Assembly (NCBI GenBank): GCA_964470995.1
Contig: CAYYEP010000002.1
Location: 1-64,000, forward strand
Direction of reading: 5' to 3'
Source of the DNA: UBA5738 sp964470995
GTDB lineage: Bacteria > Patescibacteriota > Minisyncoccia > Minisyncoccales > UBA5738
DNA length: 64,000 bases
The translations under genes were made by a program, and so were the position numbers. Shown here piece after piece: positions 42,383 to 51,612 of this stretch; position 1 is the stretch's first letter; the number at the start of each line of letters is the position of its first letter. The notes beneath the pieces were generated by a model. The model did no database searches and was not told the DNA's origin. It saw nothing but the letters and a program-made list of their open reading frames with translations.

Positions 42383-43117
42383 TTACTTGGAACCCTCGTT
42401 ATGATGCTTCATTGTTAGCGCCGACATAAATTTATGGCCATTGGCCTCATCGCTGACAATCTCGCCATCTCGAATAGTGATAATACGGTTCGCGTATTCG
42501 GCGATATCGCGCTCGTGCGTGATTAAAACTATCGTATGCCCCTGTTCCTCATTAAGCTTACGGAAAGTTTGCATCACAATCTCGCCGGTCTTGGTATCCA
42601 GATTTCCCGTCGGTTCATCCGCCAATAACATCGCCGGCTTATTCACCAATGCCCGCGCAATCGCCACGCGCTGCATCTGGCCGCCGGAAAGTTGGTTGGT
42701 AAAATGATGATGATATTGCTCGGTCAGACCCGCCTGGATCAAAGCTTCTTTGGCCCGCTTGGCGCGTTCCCCCCGCTCAACTCCCGCGTAAACCAGCGGC
42801 AACTCCACATTACGCAATACCGTGGTACGCGGAAGAAGATTAAACGACTGAAACACAAACCCGATCTTGCTCTTCCGAATATCAGCCAATTCGTCATCCA
42901 TATACTTGGCCACATTTTTCCCGTCAAGCAAGTAATTGCCGCTGGTTGGCACATCCAACATCCCCAAAATGTTCATTAACGTTGATTTTCCCGAACCCGA
43001 AGGCCCGATGATCGCCACAAACTCCCCGTCTTTTATCGCCAGCGAAACACCCTTCAGTATTTTGGACACAACCTCTCCGCTGGCATAATTCTTAACGATG
43101 TTTTTGCATTCAATCAT
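42383..43117 (-). CDS. ABC transporter ATP-binding protein (MacB-type)
   Basis: 244-aa ATPase with Walker A IGPSGSGKSTL (about 37-47), signature LSGGQMQRVAIARAL (about 142-156), Walker B LLADEPTGNLD (about 163-173) and H-loop LITHERDIA. It powers the adjacent permease. It sits between the adaptor and the permease genes with short gaps and is clearly part of their operon. Confidence 0.95.
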   Translation of the reverse strand: MIECKNIVKNYASGEVVSKILKGVSLAIKDGEFVAIIGPSGSGKSTLMNILGMLDVPTSGNYLLDGKNVAKYMDDELADIRKSKIGFVFQSFNLLPRTTVLRNVELPLVYAGVERGERAKRAKEALIQAGLTEQYHHHFTNQLSGGQMQRVAIARALVNKPAMLLADEPTGNLDTKTGEIVMQTFRKLNEEQGHTIVLITHERDIAEYANRIITIRDGEIVSDEANGHKFMSALTMKHHNEGSK

Positions 43118-43153
43118 AGAAGTTCTATAAATAACCTTTCGCCGCGGCCGCCG

Positions 43154-44935
43154 CTATCTCGGGCCGCCGCCCATCATCATGAACCCTCCGCCTTCGGAAG
43201 TTGAACTACCCGAACTTTTTGCGGCCGCCGCACTCGACTTAACCGATGTCACCACCACTTGATCGCCTTCGTTTAAACCGCTTGCGATCTCAATCGAAGT
43301 ATCATCATCCAGGCCTACCGTTACCGTCTGCTTGATTGCCTGCGCCGCCGTGCCATCTGCCGCCCCCTCCGCAACCGCCGCCGGCACCAGCACGTAATAC
43401 AAACCATCTTCCGCGCGTTTCACCGCCGCTGAAGGCACCGTCAGTACATCCTGCGCAATATCGGTAATAACCGTCACCGAAGCGCTCATTCCCGGCTTAA
43501 CCTGACTGTTGGCTGAATCCAAAGCAATAGTCACGTCATAATAAACCACCCCCGAATCAACGGTCCCAATCGTCGCCACCTCAGCCACCGTTCCGGTCAT
43601 GGTCAGTTCATCAATCGCGTCAAATGTCAGCGTCGCCTGCTGGCCCACTTTTACCTTGGCAATATCCACTTCATTAAGGGATACTGTTACGATTTGATTT
43701 TTTGTAATCACAGTCGCCATCGGTGTACCCGATGTAACATCATCTCCTGCCTCGGCATCGACCGTCGCCACCACGCCATCAAAAGGCGCAATTATAGTAT
43801 ATTTTTCAAGAGTTTTCTTGGCATCGGCCAAAGCTCGCTCTTTCTGCTGCACCGCGTATCTGGCCGACTGGATATCATCTTCATCGGTTCCTTCCTGCAA
43901 TTCTTCCAATTCCTGCTGGTATTCTTCCAAAGAAAGAGTATCGGTATCAATTGCGTCCTTGGCATCATCAATAGCCTGGCTCACCGACAAAAGATTGGAT
44001 AAATTCGAACTGTTAGTCGACATATGAGCCGATAACGAACTCAATTGCGTATCCGCAAAGCCCTGCGGATTCATATTGCGGTCCTTTAAATTATCTTCGT
44101 AATTCTGAATAACGTTTGCGACATTTTTCAGAGCGTCGGCAACCGCGCGAGTCGTTTCGTAAGTTTCATCAATCAGCGCCTCAATATCAGCCTCGCTGGA
44201 AAAACGGCTGGCCGCCTTGTAATTTTCAAAATTGGCATCATATTTTTTCTTTGCCTCCTGATAAGATGACGCCGCCTTGGTTATTAAACCGGCCGACGAC
44301 AAATCGTAGCCTTTTACCGAATTATAGTAATATTCCAGATAGCTGGGACTGGTTTGTACCACATAATCGCTTGCCGTCGTCACAATTTCCTGCAATCCGG
44401 CAATCATAGTCGGCAAATCGTTAAAGGCACTGGCAACCGAACTCAATCCCTGTTCGTACGATCTTTCCAAATCAGTTTTGTCGCTTTCCAAAGTTTTTTT
44501 CGCTTGGGTTACCGCATTTTCGGCTTTTGCCAAATCAAGCGCATCAATCGGCTCCAGTAAATCGTTTAACGACACCTGCACATTATACAGGGCAATCTCG
44601 GCATCTTCCACCAAATCCCGGCCGTCGCTATCGTCAATAACAGCAATTACGTCGCCCGCCTTGACCTCCTGTCCCGCGGCAACCGCCACCCGCACCAACT
44701 CTCCGGCAACCTCGGCGCTCACATCGGTTTGTTTGGAAGCTTCGATCTGGCCCGTTCCGGAAACCGATTGCATAACAGTCGCTATCGTTGCAATACCGTA
44801 AATATAAGAAGTCTGCGCTTCTTCTTTATTGCCAGTTCCAAATATCATATAGTATCCGCCCGCTCCCAAAGCTACCGCGATAATTGCAGTAATTATTTTA
44901 TGGCGTTTCGCTGCTGGCAATAATTTTTTCATCAT
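43154..44935 (-). CDS. MacA/HlyD-type adaptor protein
   Basis: 593-aa membrane-fusion-type protein. N-terminal helix about 15-32, a lipoyl-like half motif VAGELVRVAVAAGQEVKAGDVIAVID (about 75-100), a long alpha-helical coiled hairpin (about 110-360), the second lipoyl half PFDGVVATVDAEAGDDVTSG, and a beta-barrel/MP domain (VSLNEVDIAKVKVGQQATLTFDAI). It links the ABC exporter to the exterior. The helical hairpin is unusually long and contains repeated Asp/Tyr-rich helices. First gene of the operon; Ala/Ser/Gly-rich tail. Confidence 0.88.
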   Translation of the reverse strand: MMKKLLPAAKRHKIITAIIAVALGAGGYYMIFGTGNKEEAQTSYIYGIATIATVMQSVSGTGQIEASKQTDVSAEVAGELVRVAVAAGQEVKAGDVIAVIDDSDGRDLVEDAEIALYNVQVSLNDLLEPIDALDLAKAENAVTQAKKTLESDKTDLERSYEQGLSSVASAFNDLPTMIAGLQEIVTTASDYVVQTSPSYLEYYYNSVKGYDLSSAGLITKAASSYQEAKKKYDANFENYKAASRFSSEADIEALIDETYETTRAVADALKNVANVIQNYEDNLKDRNMNPQGFADTQLSSLSAHMSTNSSNLSNLLSVSQAIDDAKDAIDTDTLSLEEYQQELEELQEGTDEDDIQSARYAVQQKERALADAKKTLEKYTIIAPFDGVVATVDAEAGDDVTSGTPMATVITKNQIVTVSLNEVDIAKVKVGQQATLTFDAIDELTMTGTVAEVATIGTVDSGVVYYDVTIALDSANSQVKPGMSASVTVITDIAQDVLTVPSAAVKRAEDGLYYVLVPAAVAEGAADGTAAQAIKQTVTVGLDDDTSIEIASGLNEGDQVVVTSVKSSAAAAKSSGSSTSEGGGFMMMGGGPR

Positions 44936-45093
44936 ATTTTTTAATCTCGGACATTAATTAGTATATTCTGATATTTTTGCTCCCAATGTTTAATACTACA
45001 ACCGCGTCCTTACCTTATTTCAAACCCCCATCCGGCAACTACGGCAATCGAATTTATATTTTCTTTAAACTTAGATTACCCAATTAAAGGTTT

Positions 45094-45125
45094 CGCCTCC
45101 CGGGATACGCACCCCGGGGGAGGCG
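45094..45125 (-). terminator. GC-rich hairpin after the membrane partner gene
   Basis: CGCCTCCC and GGGAGGCG pair at the outer ends (45094-45101, 45118-45125). A similar left arm TTTCGCCTCCCGGGGTAC stands at 19948, upstream of SpoIIM/downstream of nothing coding, so this may be a second small repeat family. No strong T run. Confidence 0.45.
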
Positions 45126-45156
45126 ACCAGCCGCAAAAACTGCGCCGCAACCAATG

Positions 45157-45912
45157 CTAGCGTATGCGCGGATTCGGCCTCCGGCCGCCGAAAGGACTGA
45201 TACCCAAAGCTTCCACCCGCGAACCTTCTCGCTCTCCCATCACCACGATCTTATCACCCACTTCAAAATCCGCCCCCAAGGGTAGCTTGGTTTCGGAGCT
45301 GACGACAATCAGCAACTCTTCCTGATTGCGGTTGATAATAATATAATTATAGCCGGATATGCGCGCAATCGTTCCTCTCTGGATATTGTTATGACGGCCC
45401 GGGTCAAGATCACCGTATATTCCCATTACGCATGGCGGCGGGCCGCCGAACGGCGGACAATTTGCCATCATTCGGTGAAATGGAGTAAATGCCACCAGCA
45501 AACCGCCCGCGCCAACAAGCAACAATATACCCAGTCCCGAATAAATCAGCGGCAAACGGTAAGCAAATGAATAATGGCGCACCAGCAACTCCAGGATTAT
45601 AATCAAAAACAATACCAACAATATCAACACCCATGGCAGCGAAGTTAAGAATAACATAATCCCCGGCCAGCCAAAAACCGGCACCGCCGATATGCCGGTT
45701 TCATGAGCAATGAATACCAAAAGACTGGCCAAATACAATCCGGCCAATGCCGCCAGTGCCACTCCCACCGCCAACAGCGAAGCGCGCAAAATAAAATGCC
45801 ATTTCGGCCGCATTTTCAACTGCCCGCTTTTTACCGACGCCATCACCCGGTCTTTCAATAATAAATGGTTTTTCCCTTCCACTTTCATTTCTTTTTCGTT
45901 TTCTTTTTCCAT
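45157..45912 (-). CDS. Membrane protein coupled to the ECF sigma factor
   Basis: 251-aa protein with an acidic/basic N-terminus (MEKENEKEMKVEGKNH), LLKDRVMASVKSGQLKMRPKWHF, then four helices (about 37-58, 60-75, 85-110, 125-150) and a C-terminal extracytoplasmic beta part (IARISGYNYIIINRNQEELLIVV, FEVGDKIVVMGERE). Starting four bases after the sigma stop, it is in the position of an anti-sigma factor, though no classical anti-sigma domain is recognised. It could sense an envelope cue. Confidence 0.65.
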   Translation of the reverse strand: MEKENEKEMKVEGKNHLLLKDRVMASVKSGQLKMRPKWHFILRASLLAVGVALAALAGLYLASLLVFIAHETGISAVPVFGWPGIMLFLTSLPWVLILLVLFLIIILELLVRHYSFAYRLPLIYSGLGILLLVGAGGLLVAFTPFHRMMANCPPFGGPPPCVMGIYGDLDPGRHNNIQRGTIARISGYNYIIINRNQEELLIVVSSETKLPLGADFEVGDKIVVMGEREGSRVEALGISPFGGRRPNPRIR

Positions 45913-45916
45913 GGCA

Positions 45917-46516
45917 TTATTTAAACAATACTTCCTCACCGTCTTGGTTTTTTCCGGCGATTAGCTTCTTAAGCATGGCTTTACCCCTCTGCAGCCTGAC
46001 GCCGACCGTCGATACCGGCAAATGGATAATATCAGCAATCTCGCGGTAATTCATATCTTCAAAATAATACAAAACCAATGGCTCGCGGTATTTCACCGGC
46101 ATTTTTTCCAAGCACCCGTCGAGAAGGCGTCTCAAATCCTGGCGATCCACATCCGCGTCCGCGGTTTCCGACGCCGCTGGATGCGGCAACAACAAATCAA
46201 AATCAATGAACGATATTCTTTCCGATTTTTTCTTTTTTAGCGCGTTAATAAATTCGTTGTGCGCAATCCGGTATATCCATGGCGAAAATCTTCTGGCCGC
46301 GTCAAAACTCCGGATATTAACATAAGCCTTAATAAAAACCTCTTGAATGATGTCCTTCACATCGTCAGGATGGGATAAAAATTTCCTTGCGTAACGGCTT
46401 AATTTTTTTTCATAGCGTTCCAAAAGAACTGAAAACGCCTCGGCATCACCGCTTTGCACGCGTACCGCCGCCGCCTCATCCGTTTCTCGATCTTTGTAAT
46501 TCGGCTCCTGATTCAT
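45917..46516 (-). CDS. ECF-type RNA polymerase sigma factor
   Basis: 199-aa sigma factor: region 2 with ALRVQ-like start, FLSHPDDVKDIIQEVFIKAYVNIRSFD and FSPWIYRIAHNEFINALKKKK, and region 4 with LPVSTVGVRLQRGKAMLKK preceded by YFEDMNYREIADIIH. It redirects RNA polymerase to a small regulon. Start placed at MNQEPN (46516). The downstream membrane protein may control it; the nearby MacAB-type operon and DUF5666 gene are plausible targets by proximity only. Confidence 0.92.
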   Translation of the reverse strand: MNQEPNYKDRETDEAAAVRVQSGDAEAFSVLLERYEKKLSRYARKFLSHPDDVKDIIQEVFIKAYVNIRSFDAARRFSPWIYRIAHNEFINALKKKKSERISFIDFDLLLPHPAASETADADVDRQDLRRLLDGCLEKMPVKYREPLVLYYFEDMNYREIADIIHLPVSTVGVRLQRGKAMLKKLIAGKNQDGEEVLFK

Positions 46517-46633
46517 ATCCGAAAAATCCTTACCGTTACCCGAAAAATACCTTATTTTTTCCCAAAAATACGCGATGTAATTTAATACAGCGCGCATTGA
46601 TTATTTATTTCACTAAAAGCGCCTTTATCGCCC

Positions 46634-47584
46634 TCATTCGGCAATACCGCATTCTTCAAACACCTTGGGCGTCAAACTCCTCACCGCGCTGCCCATATGC
46701 GACACTGTATAATATCCGCCGCTTTCCAGCTTGGCGTAATAACAAAAAAATTTCGAATAGGACGCGTTATTAAGTCCGCAATAAACATAATCCTTGCCGC
46801 AAACCGCCTTTGTTTGCGCATAATCTCCAAACATCGGATCCTGTTCCGTTTTGCTCAAATATACGCCTATCTGCTCTGGAAAACCATATACCTTGCCGCC
46901 GCAATCGCCGCCGCTCAACCCGCAAGTGTAATAAGACCCGTGGTCGTTAAGCCACAATTTTTGCGCCGCCGCCAATTTGCCCAAGTCTTCCTTGCGCTTT
47001 GCGTCGTTTTGCAGCATATTTTCAGGTTGCGCCGCCGCCGCATCCTTCAATATTCCGCCGTTATCTGTCTCGGACAGCTCCGGTTTTTCCAAAGGCTGGG
47101 CCGGCTGGTCAGTTGGCGGCACGATCAAATCTCCATCCGCCTCCGCGGTTTCTAACGATTCCGCCGTCTCTTCAGGCATCTCTCCGGATATCGCAGTATC
47201 GATACTTTCCTTTTTTAAAATGGTCGGAGCTGTATCATCCAACACCCCTGATTCCTCTTGCCGCTCCGGCGCCACAAAAAACGCGTACCCTAAACCGGCC
47301 AGCGCCGCCACAATAACACCCACAATCGCAATGATCATCCCCAGCGGCAGCTTTCTGCCCCCTTTTTTTATTATTCTATACTTAGAAACCCCCGGCGAAA
47401 ATCTCTCCGCCGGCAACTCCTGCACCGGGCGCGGCGGAACATTCCGGCTCTGAACCGCGATAAAAGCCTGTCCGATCGCTTCTTCGGCCCAACCCGCCTC
47501 GCGCAACGCGTTCTTTATCGCCGCGTTGGGAACCCCCCTTTTTAATTCCTGCTCGATATATATAAATAAACGCTGATCGATCAT
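46634..47584 (-). CDS. Membrane-anchored protein with pilin-like C-terminal segment
   Basis: 316-aa protein. Residues 1-45 hold a helical motif (MIDQRLFIYIEQELKRGVPN, IKNALREAGWAEEAIGQAF) like a UBA-type helical bundle; a membrane helix at about 82-106; an acidic Pro/Glu linker (about 108-190); then a C-terminal Cys-rich domain (KRKEDLGKLAAAQKLWLNDHGSYY, CGLSGGDCGG, CYYAKLESGGYY) reminiscent of pseudopilin globular domains. Similar proteins occur in Patescibacteria with type IV pili; no pilus genes are in view here. Function unknown. Confidence 0.6.
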   Translation of the reverse strand: MIDQRLFIYIEQELKRGVPNAAIKNALREAGWAEEAIGQAFIAVQSRNVPPRPVQELPAERFSPGVSKYRIIKKGGRKLPLGMIIAIVGVIVAALAGLGYAFFVAPERQEESGVLDDTAPTILKKESIDTAISGEMPEETAESLETAEADGDLIVPPTDQPAQPLEKPELSETDNGGILKDAAAAQPENMLQNDAKRKEDLGKLAAAQKLWLNDHGSYYTCGLSGGDCGGKVYGFPEQIGVYLSKTEQDPMFGDYAQTKAVCGKDYVYCGLNNASYSKFFCYYAKLESGGYYTVSHMGSAVRSLTPKVFEECGIAE

Positions 47585-47647
47585 GTTTTAAAAAATAGGT
47601 TTTTTGGAAAAGAAAACCGGATTAAGATATAAAAAATCCAACACCAA

Positions 47648-47669
47648 ATGATATAAATAATTATATCAT
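47648..47669. promoter_or_regulatory. Palindrome over a -10 box
   Basis: ATGATATAA (47648-47656), loop ATAA, TTATATCAT form a near-perfect 9-bp palindrome 64 bases before the start of the gene at 47584. On the minus strand it includes TATAAT with TTAAGA at 17-base spacing. A repressor at this site would block RNA polymerase. Confidence 0.5.
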
Positions 47670-47785
47670 CTTATTGGGCAAATCTTAATACCCGCGTATT
47701 TAAGAGGGGCAAAATCCCCGCGGTTACGGAACGCACCATAGCGTTAACCCAAAACCACGCGGTAAAACATTACCCGCCCTGTTTT

Positions 47786-48238
47786 CTATTTAATCTGAAT
47801 GATCTCATATTCAATCCGGCTTCCCGGCGTTGACAGGACCACCTTGCTCCCCACCGGCCTTCCATAAACCGCCTCTCCCAGCGGCGACTTATAAGAAATC
47901 TTTCCGCAAAAAACGTCCGCCTCGTCCGGACCCACGATCTGATATTCTTCCTGCGAATCACCCGCCGCCAAAACCACGGTTGTGCCGATCCGCACCTTGT
48001 CGCAAGCTCCCTTATCTACCACGCGCGCGCTGGCAATAATCACTTTTAATTCGGCAATGCGGCCTTCCATGAACGCCTGCTGTTCTTTTGCCTGGTGATA
48101 GGCCGCGTTTTCGCGCAAATCTCCGAAAGATATCGCGTAATTCAATTTTTCCGCAAGTTCTTTGCGTTTCACGTTCTCCAATTCATGCAATTCGTTTTTC
48201 AATTTTTCCAATCCTTCGGGCGTCAGATAATTTTCCAT
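47786..48238 (-). CDS. greA: Transcription elongation factor GreA
   Basis: 150-aa factor that rescues backtracked RNA polymerase by stimulating transcript cleavage. The N-terminal coiled coil has YLTPEGLEKLKNELHELE and the tip acidic pair in GDLRENAAYHQAKEQQ; the C-terminal FKBP-like domain has YQIVGPDEADVFCGKISYKSPLGEAVYGRPVGS. Length fits (about 155). Monocistronic. Confidence 0.96.
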   Translation of the reverse strand: MENYLTPEGLEKLKNELHELENVKRKELAEKLNYAISFGDLRENAAYHQAKEQQAFMEGRIAELKVIIASARVVDKGACDKVRIGTTVVLAAGDSQEEYQIVGPDEADVFCGKISYKSPLGEAVYGRPVGSKVVLSTPGSRIEYEIIQIK

Positions 48239-48282
48239 AAAAAATTTGTCTTTATAAATTCCAATTTACACCAATTCTCTTT

Positions 48283-48909
48283 TTATTCAACCTGTTTTTG
48301 GGCCCATATTACAATCCACTTCACATTTTCCCTTCCGGATTCATCCGCGGCAAACTCCGATAAAATTATATCAAATCCCGCGTTTATTAAATATTTTTCC
48401 ATTTCTTTTTTCGAGAAATAAATAAAATATCTTTTATATCCGGCCGTAAGTTTGTCTGCTTCCCACCCTTGGTTCCTGCCTTCTTTTACCGCCACATGAA
48501 TTTTACCGTTTCGTTTTAATATTTTAAACATTTTTGCCAGCACATCTGGGATATCTTTTCTTTCGATATGAAGCAAAACCGCTTGCGCCCAAATAGCATC
48601 AAATTCATTTTCCGGAAAATTAATATCCAGAAGATCAATTTGCAAAAACTTTGCCTTCGGAACGCGTTTCCCCGCCTCTTCAATAAAAACATCAACAATA
48701 TCAATTCCGGTCACGTCAAAACCCGCCGCCGCGAATTTTTTCGAGTCGCGCCCGCCGGCGCAACCGACATCCAATACCTTTCCGCCCTTCGTTAATAATC
48801 CGATGAATTCCGGCAATTTCAGCAGATTTATCGATTCTGAATTTTCGATGTAACGTTTGCCCAGCTTGCAATAGGCTTCATGAGTTTTTTTGTATTTTTC
48901 AGATATCAT
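48283..48909 (-). CDS. SAM-dependent methyltransferase (class I)
   Basis: 208-aa enzyme with motif I VLDVGCAGGRDSKKFAA (about 45-61), motif II TGIDIVDVFIEEA, LLDINFPENEFDAIWAQAVLLHI (motif IV) and a post-I helix. Substrate unknown. Its ATG overlaps the stop of the FAD gene in a TAATG arrangement, so the two are translationally coupled. Confidence 0.88.
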   Translation of the reverse strand: MISEKYKKTHEAYCKLGKRYIENSESINLLKLPEFIGLLTKGGKVLDVGCAGGRDSKKFAAAGFDVTGIDIVDVFIEEAGKRVPKAKFLQIDLLDINFPENEFDAIWAQAVLLHIERKDIPDVLAKMFKILKRNGKIHVAVKEGRNQGWEADKLTAGYKRYFIYFSKKEMEKYLINAGFDIILSEFAADESGRENVKWIVIWAQKQVE

Positions 48910-50165
48910 TATTTTTTTGCCGCGTTTATTCCCGCCAGCCGTCCGGTAGACCAGCACTGCAACAAATTATAACCGCCGGTCCGGCCGTGGACATTAATGA
49001 TCTCCCCGGCGAAAAAAAGATTGGAAATTATTTTTGACCGCATTGTTTTATCATCGATCCCATTAATGTCTACGCCTCCCCCGGTAACCATCCCCGCCTC
49101 AACATCCATCAGTCCGGCCACATCCAGCCGCAAACCAAGCATTATTTTTACCAAGCGTTGCCGCTCTTCGCGCGTAATGTAATTGGCGGTCTTTTCGGCC
49201 GGGACATCGGCAATCTCGCAAACCGCGCCCGCTACGCTCAGGGGAATCATTTCGGCCAGGCTGTTGGCTGCCTGCCGGTTTGGATTCTTCATAAACATTG
49301 CGTGTAAATCCTTTTCCAATTTGTCCTGATTGCTTTCCGGCAAAAGGTTAACCAAAAATTCCACCGGCCCCTTTTCTAGCAGTTCCCCCACGCGAAGACT
49401 CATTCCCAGCACCGCCGGCCCGCTCAACCCGAAATGGGTAAAAATTATTTCCCCGCTCTGGGTGAATATCTTTTTACCGCTTTGTAACACTGTAATCCGA
49501 GACCGCTTAAGACTCACTCCTGAAAGTTTTTTAGCCCACAGCTGGTTCGTCCGCAGCGGCACCAGCGCGGGCTTAAGCTTTTCAATGCGATGCCCCAGAT
49601 CGTGCGCGAACTCATATCCGTCGCCGGTCGAACCAGTTGCGGGATACGATTTTCCTCCCGTGGCTAATATATAATTGTTTGCTCTCACGGCTTGTCCATT
49701 ACTCAAAATTATTTCCAATATCTTGCTCTCATCCTTCTTAATTGATGATACCGCCGCCCCGTAAATTATCTCTACTTTATTTTTTTTAATTTCCCCCGCC
49801 AGTACATCCAATAATTCAGTGGCCAAACCGCTTTTCGGGAAAACCCGTCCGCTGTCCTCGATTACAGTCTCAATACCCAATACATTAAAAAAATCCACCG
49901 CGTCTTCCGAACCAAACTCCGAAAACGCGTGAAACAAAAAAGGTCCGGTCTCCCCGTAATTAGCCACCAATGCCCGCAAATCCGGCTCGGCATTGGTCAA
50001 ATTACAGCGGCCGCCTCCGGTCAATAAAAGTTTTTTACCCAGGGTATCGTTTTTTTCCAAAAGCGCGGTTATTACTCCAAGCCGCGCCGCCTGAATCGCG
50101 GCCATCATCCCTGCCGGCCCGCCACCAATCACCGCTACGTCATAATTTTTGTTCTTGGTTGCCAT
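48909..50165 (-). CDS. HI0933/BaiN-family NAD(P)/FAD-dependent oxidoreductase
   Basis: 418-aa flavoprotein. N-terminal dinucleotide-binding VAVIGGGPAGMMAAIQAARLG, then GKKLLLTGGGRCNLTN (HI0933 signature), YILATGGKSYPATGSTGDGY and C-terminal FFAGEIINVHGRTGGYNLLQCWSTG. It belongs to the YhiN/BaiN family; substrate unknown. It overlaps the upstream HEAGH gene by 26 bases and couples to the methyltransferase. Confidence 0.93.
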   Translation of the reverse strand: MATKNKNYDVAVIGGGPAGMMAAIQAARLGVITALLEKNDTLGKKLLLTGGGRCNLTNAEPDLRALVANYGETGPFLFHAFSEFGSEDAVDFFNVLGIETVIEDSGRVFPKSGLATELLDVLAGEIKKNKVEIIYGAAVSSIKKDESKILEIILSNGQAVRANNYILATGGKSYPATGSTGDGYEFAHDLGHRIEKLKPALVPLRTNQLWAKKLSGVSLKRSRITVLQSGKKIFTQSGEIIFTHFGLSGPAVLGMSLRVGELLEKGPVEFLVNLLPESNQDKLEKDLHAMFMKNPNRQAANSLAEMIPLSVAGAVCEIADVPAEKTANYITREERQRLVKIMLGLRLDVAGLMDVEAGMVTGGGVDINGIDDKTMRSKIISNLFFAGEIINVHGRTGGYNLLQCWSTGRLAGINAAKK

Positions 50166-50688
50166 TTTTTTTCGTGAAATCGTTTCTCAAACTTAATACT
50201 CCGATAATAATCCCTGTTATGATAATTGCAATACCCGAATAGTAAAAAACATCGGATATTGCCTGCGCTTTGCCCAATAAATTGTTAAGCGACAGCAAAT
50301 ATGTCCAGTCATGCGTCCCGTCGCCCAGCAAAGGTAATTCTAGTTTCACCGCGTCGCCCGCGTAACGCGCCGCCCCGATACTGCTTTCCCCCAACCACAA
50401 CATCACTATCCCCGCCGCATAGCGGTTCTTCTTTTCCCAAAAATATATCACCAGCACCACCGGTACCAACAATTGCATTATCGTTCCCCCGGCCGCGCAA
50501 ACCACCTCTCCGAAAAGCGAAAATATAACATGTCCCGCTTCATGGAATACCAAATCGACATTATCGAAAAAATTCCCGCGCCCGCGGTTCGCCGCGCCGC
50601 GGCAAAAATAAAACGCCGCGCCCGCTAAAAAAACCGCCCTTAAAAAAGCTGTTTTGAAAAATCGCGGGTTTTTTCCTGCCGGATTCAT
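50140..50688 (-). CDS. HEAGH-type membrane metallopeptidase-like protein
   Basis: 182-aa membrane protein with FHEAGHVIFSLFG (about 44-56) and further helices including QLLVPVVLVIYFW and RYAAGIVMLWLGESSIGAARY. The HExxH motif inside or beside a helix resembles M50 site-2 proteases, but the typical second-metal DG motif is not seen; LELPLLGDGTHDW may supply a third ligand. A conserved membrane family of unknown role. Overlaps the FAD gene start. Confidence 0.7.
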   Translation of the reverse strand: MNPAGKNPRFFKTAFLRAVFLAGAAFYFCRGAANRGRGNFFDNVDLVFHEAGHVIFSLFGEVVCAAGGTIMQLLVPVVLVIYFWEKKNRYAAGIVMLWLGESSIGAARYAGDAVKLELPLLGDGTHDWTYLLSLNNLLGKAQAISDVFYYSGIAIIITGIIIGVLSLRNDFTKKNGNQEQKL

Positions 50689-50693
50689 TTTTT

Positions 50694-51476
50694 TTACTTC
50701 CACCCGTTCTCATCGGAATCGTAAACTCTAGGACAACCCTGGGGGCAATCGTAGCCGTTCTCATCGCTGGCACATATCTGGTCACCGCACCGCGCCGCCT
50801 CTCCGGCGCGGAACGCTACCGTGATCCGGCTGTCGCCATTCCCCAAATAAGTGCAAAAAGAATCTTTATACGGCCCGATAATTGAATCATCTCCCAATAT
50901 ATTAACCATCGAATCGGCAATACCATTGGCCCCCAATGTATAACCCGCAATATTGGACGCCCAAACTCCGCCGGGATAACCGGCGACACCCTTAAGTTTT
51001 ACGGCAACCAGATTACCGCCCACCGCTAAACCGCTCCGGTTTCGGTTGCTATGGCACGCAATCACCAAATTTTCACCGTCGGTGCTTATACTATAAGTTT
51101 CTCCCCCGTCCGTCATAAACTTTGCCGGCGATTCAGTAATGCTGTGAATATAAAATTCATATTTGGATACCGAACCCGTCTGTTCATAAATAACCACCGA
51201 TGAAGCCGAAGCAACCTTGATCTTACCCGTCGCGCAATCATCCGGACATTGCGTTTCGTTCTCGCCGCTGGTGCAAACTCCGTCGCCGCAAACCAAACTT
51301 GTCGCGCCTTGGATTAACGGTTGTTCGCTTCCCGCGCCGGTTACGGCAACACATCTATTGCTGTCAAAACACGGATCAGCTCTATGCGTAACAACCAACA
51401 TCGCCGTAACGACCCCGGAAAACGCCGCTATCACCAGAAGCACCACCAAACTGCGATTATCGTTTTGAATATTCAT
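50694..51476 (-). CDS. Membrane-anchored Cys-rich protein with CGDGxC repeats
   Basis: 260-aa protein with an N-terminal helix (about 10-30) and an extracytoplasmic domain. Two similar Cys motifs flank the domain: CGDGVCTSGENETQCPDDC (about 63-81) and CGDQICASDENGYDCPQGC (about 231-249). The CGDGxCxxGExxxxCPxDC motif is common in surface proteins of Patescibacteria and archaea. The intervening beta-rich region has no known domain. It precedes the HEAGH gene by five bases. Confidence 0.7.
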   Translation of the reverse strand: MNIQNDNRSLVVLLVIAAFSGVVTAMLVVTHRADPCFDSNRCVAVTGAGSEQPLIQGATSLVCGDGVCTSGENETQCPDDCATGKIKVASASSVVIYEQTGSVSKYEFYIHSITESPAKFMTDGGETYSISTDGENLVIACHSNRNRSGLAVGGNLVAVKLKGVAGYPGGVWASNIAGYTLGANGIADSMVNILGDDSIIGPYKDSFCTYLGNGDSRITVAFRAGEAARCGDQICASDENGYDCPQGCPRVYDSDENGWK

Positions 51477-51612
51477 TTTAGCTAAATTAGCCTATTCGCT
51501 TTTATAAATATTTTAACATAGCACTCCCAAAACCGCCCCCGCTGGCCATAAACCATCGCCTTCTGGTAAAATTAGATTAATATGATAAACAGCTTAATAT
51601 AATAAATAATAT

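Noticed and set aside
43694..44801. Several long plus-strand frames across the MacA-type gene
   Set aside because: They are shadows of the minus-strand gene; their translations are Ser/Arg-rich and lack motifs.
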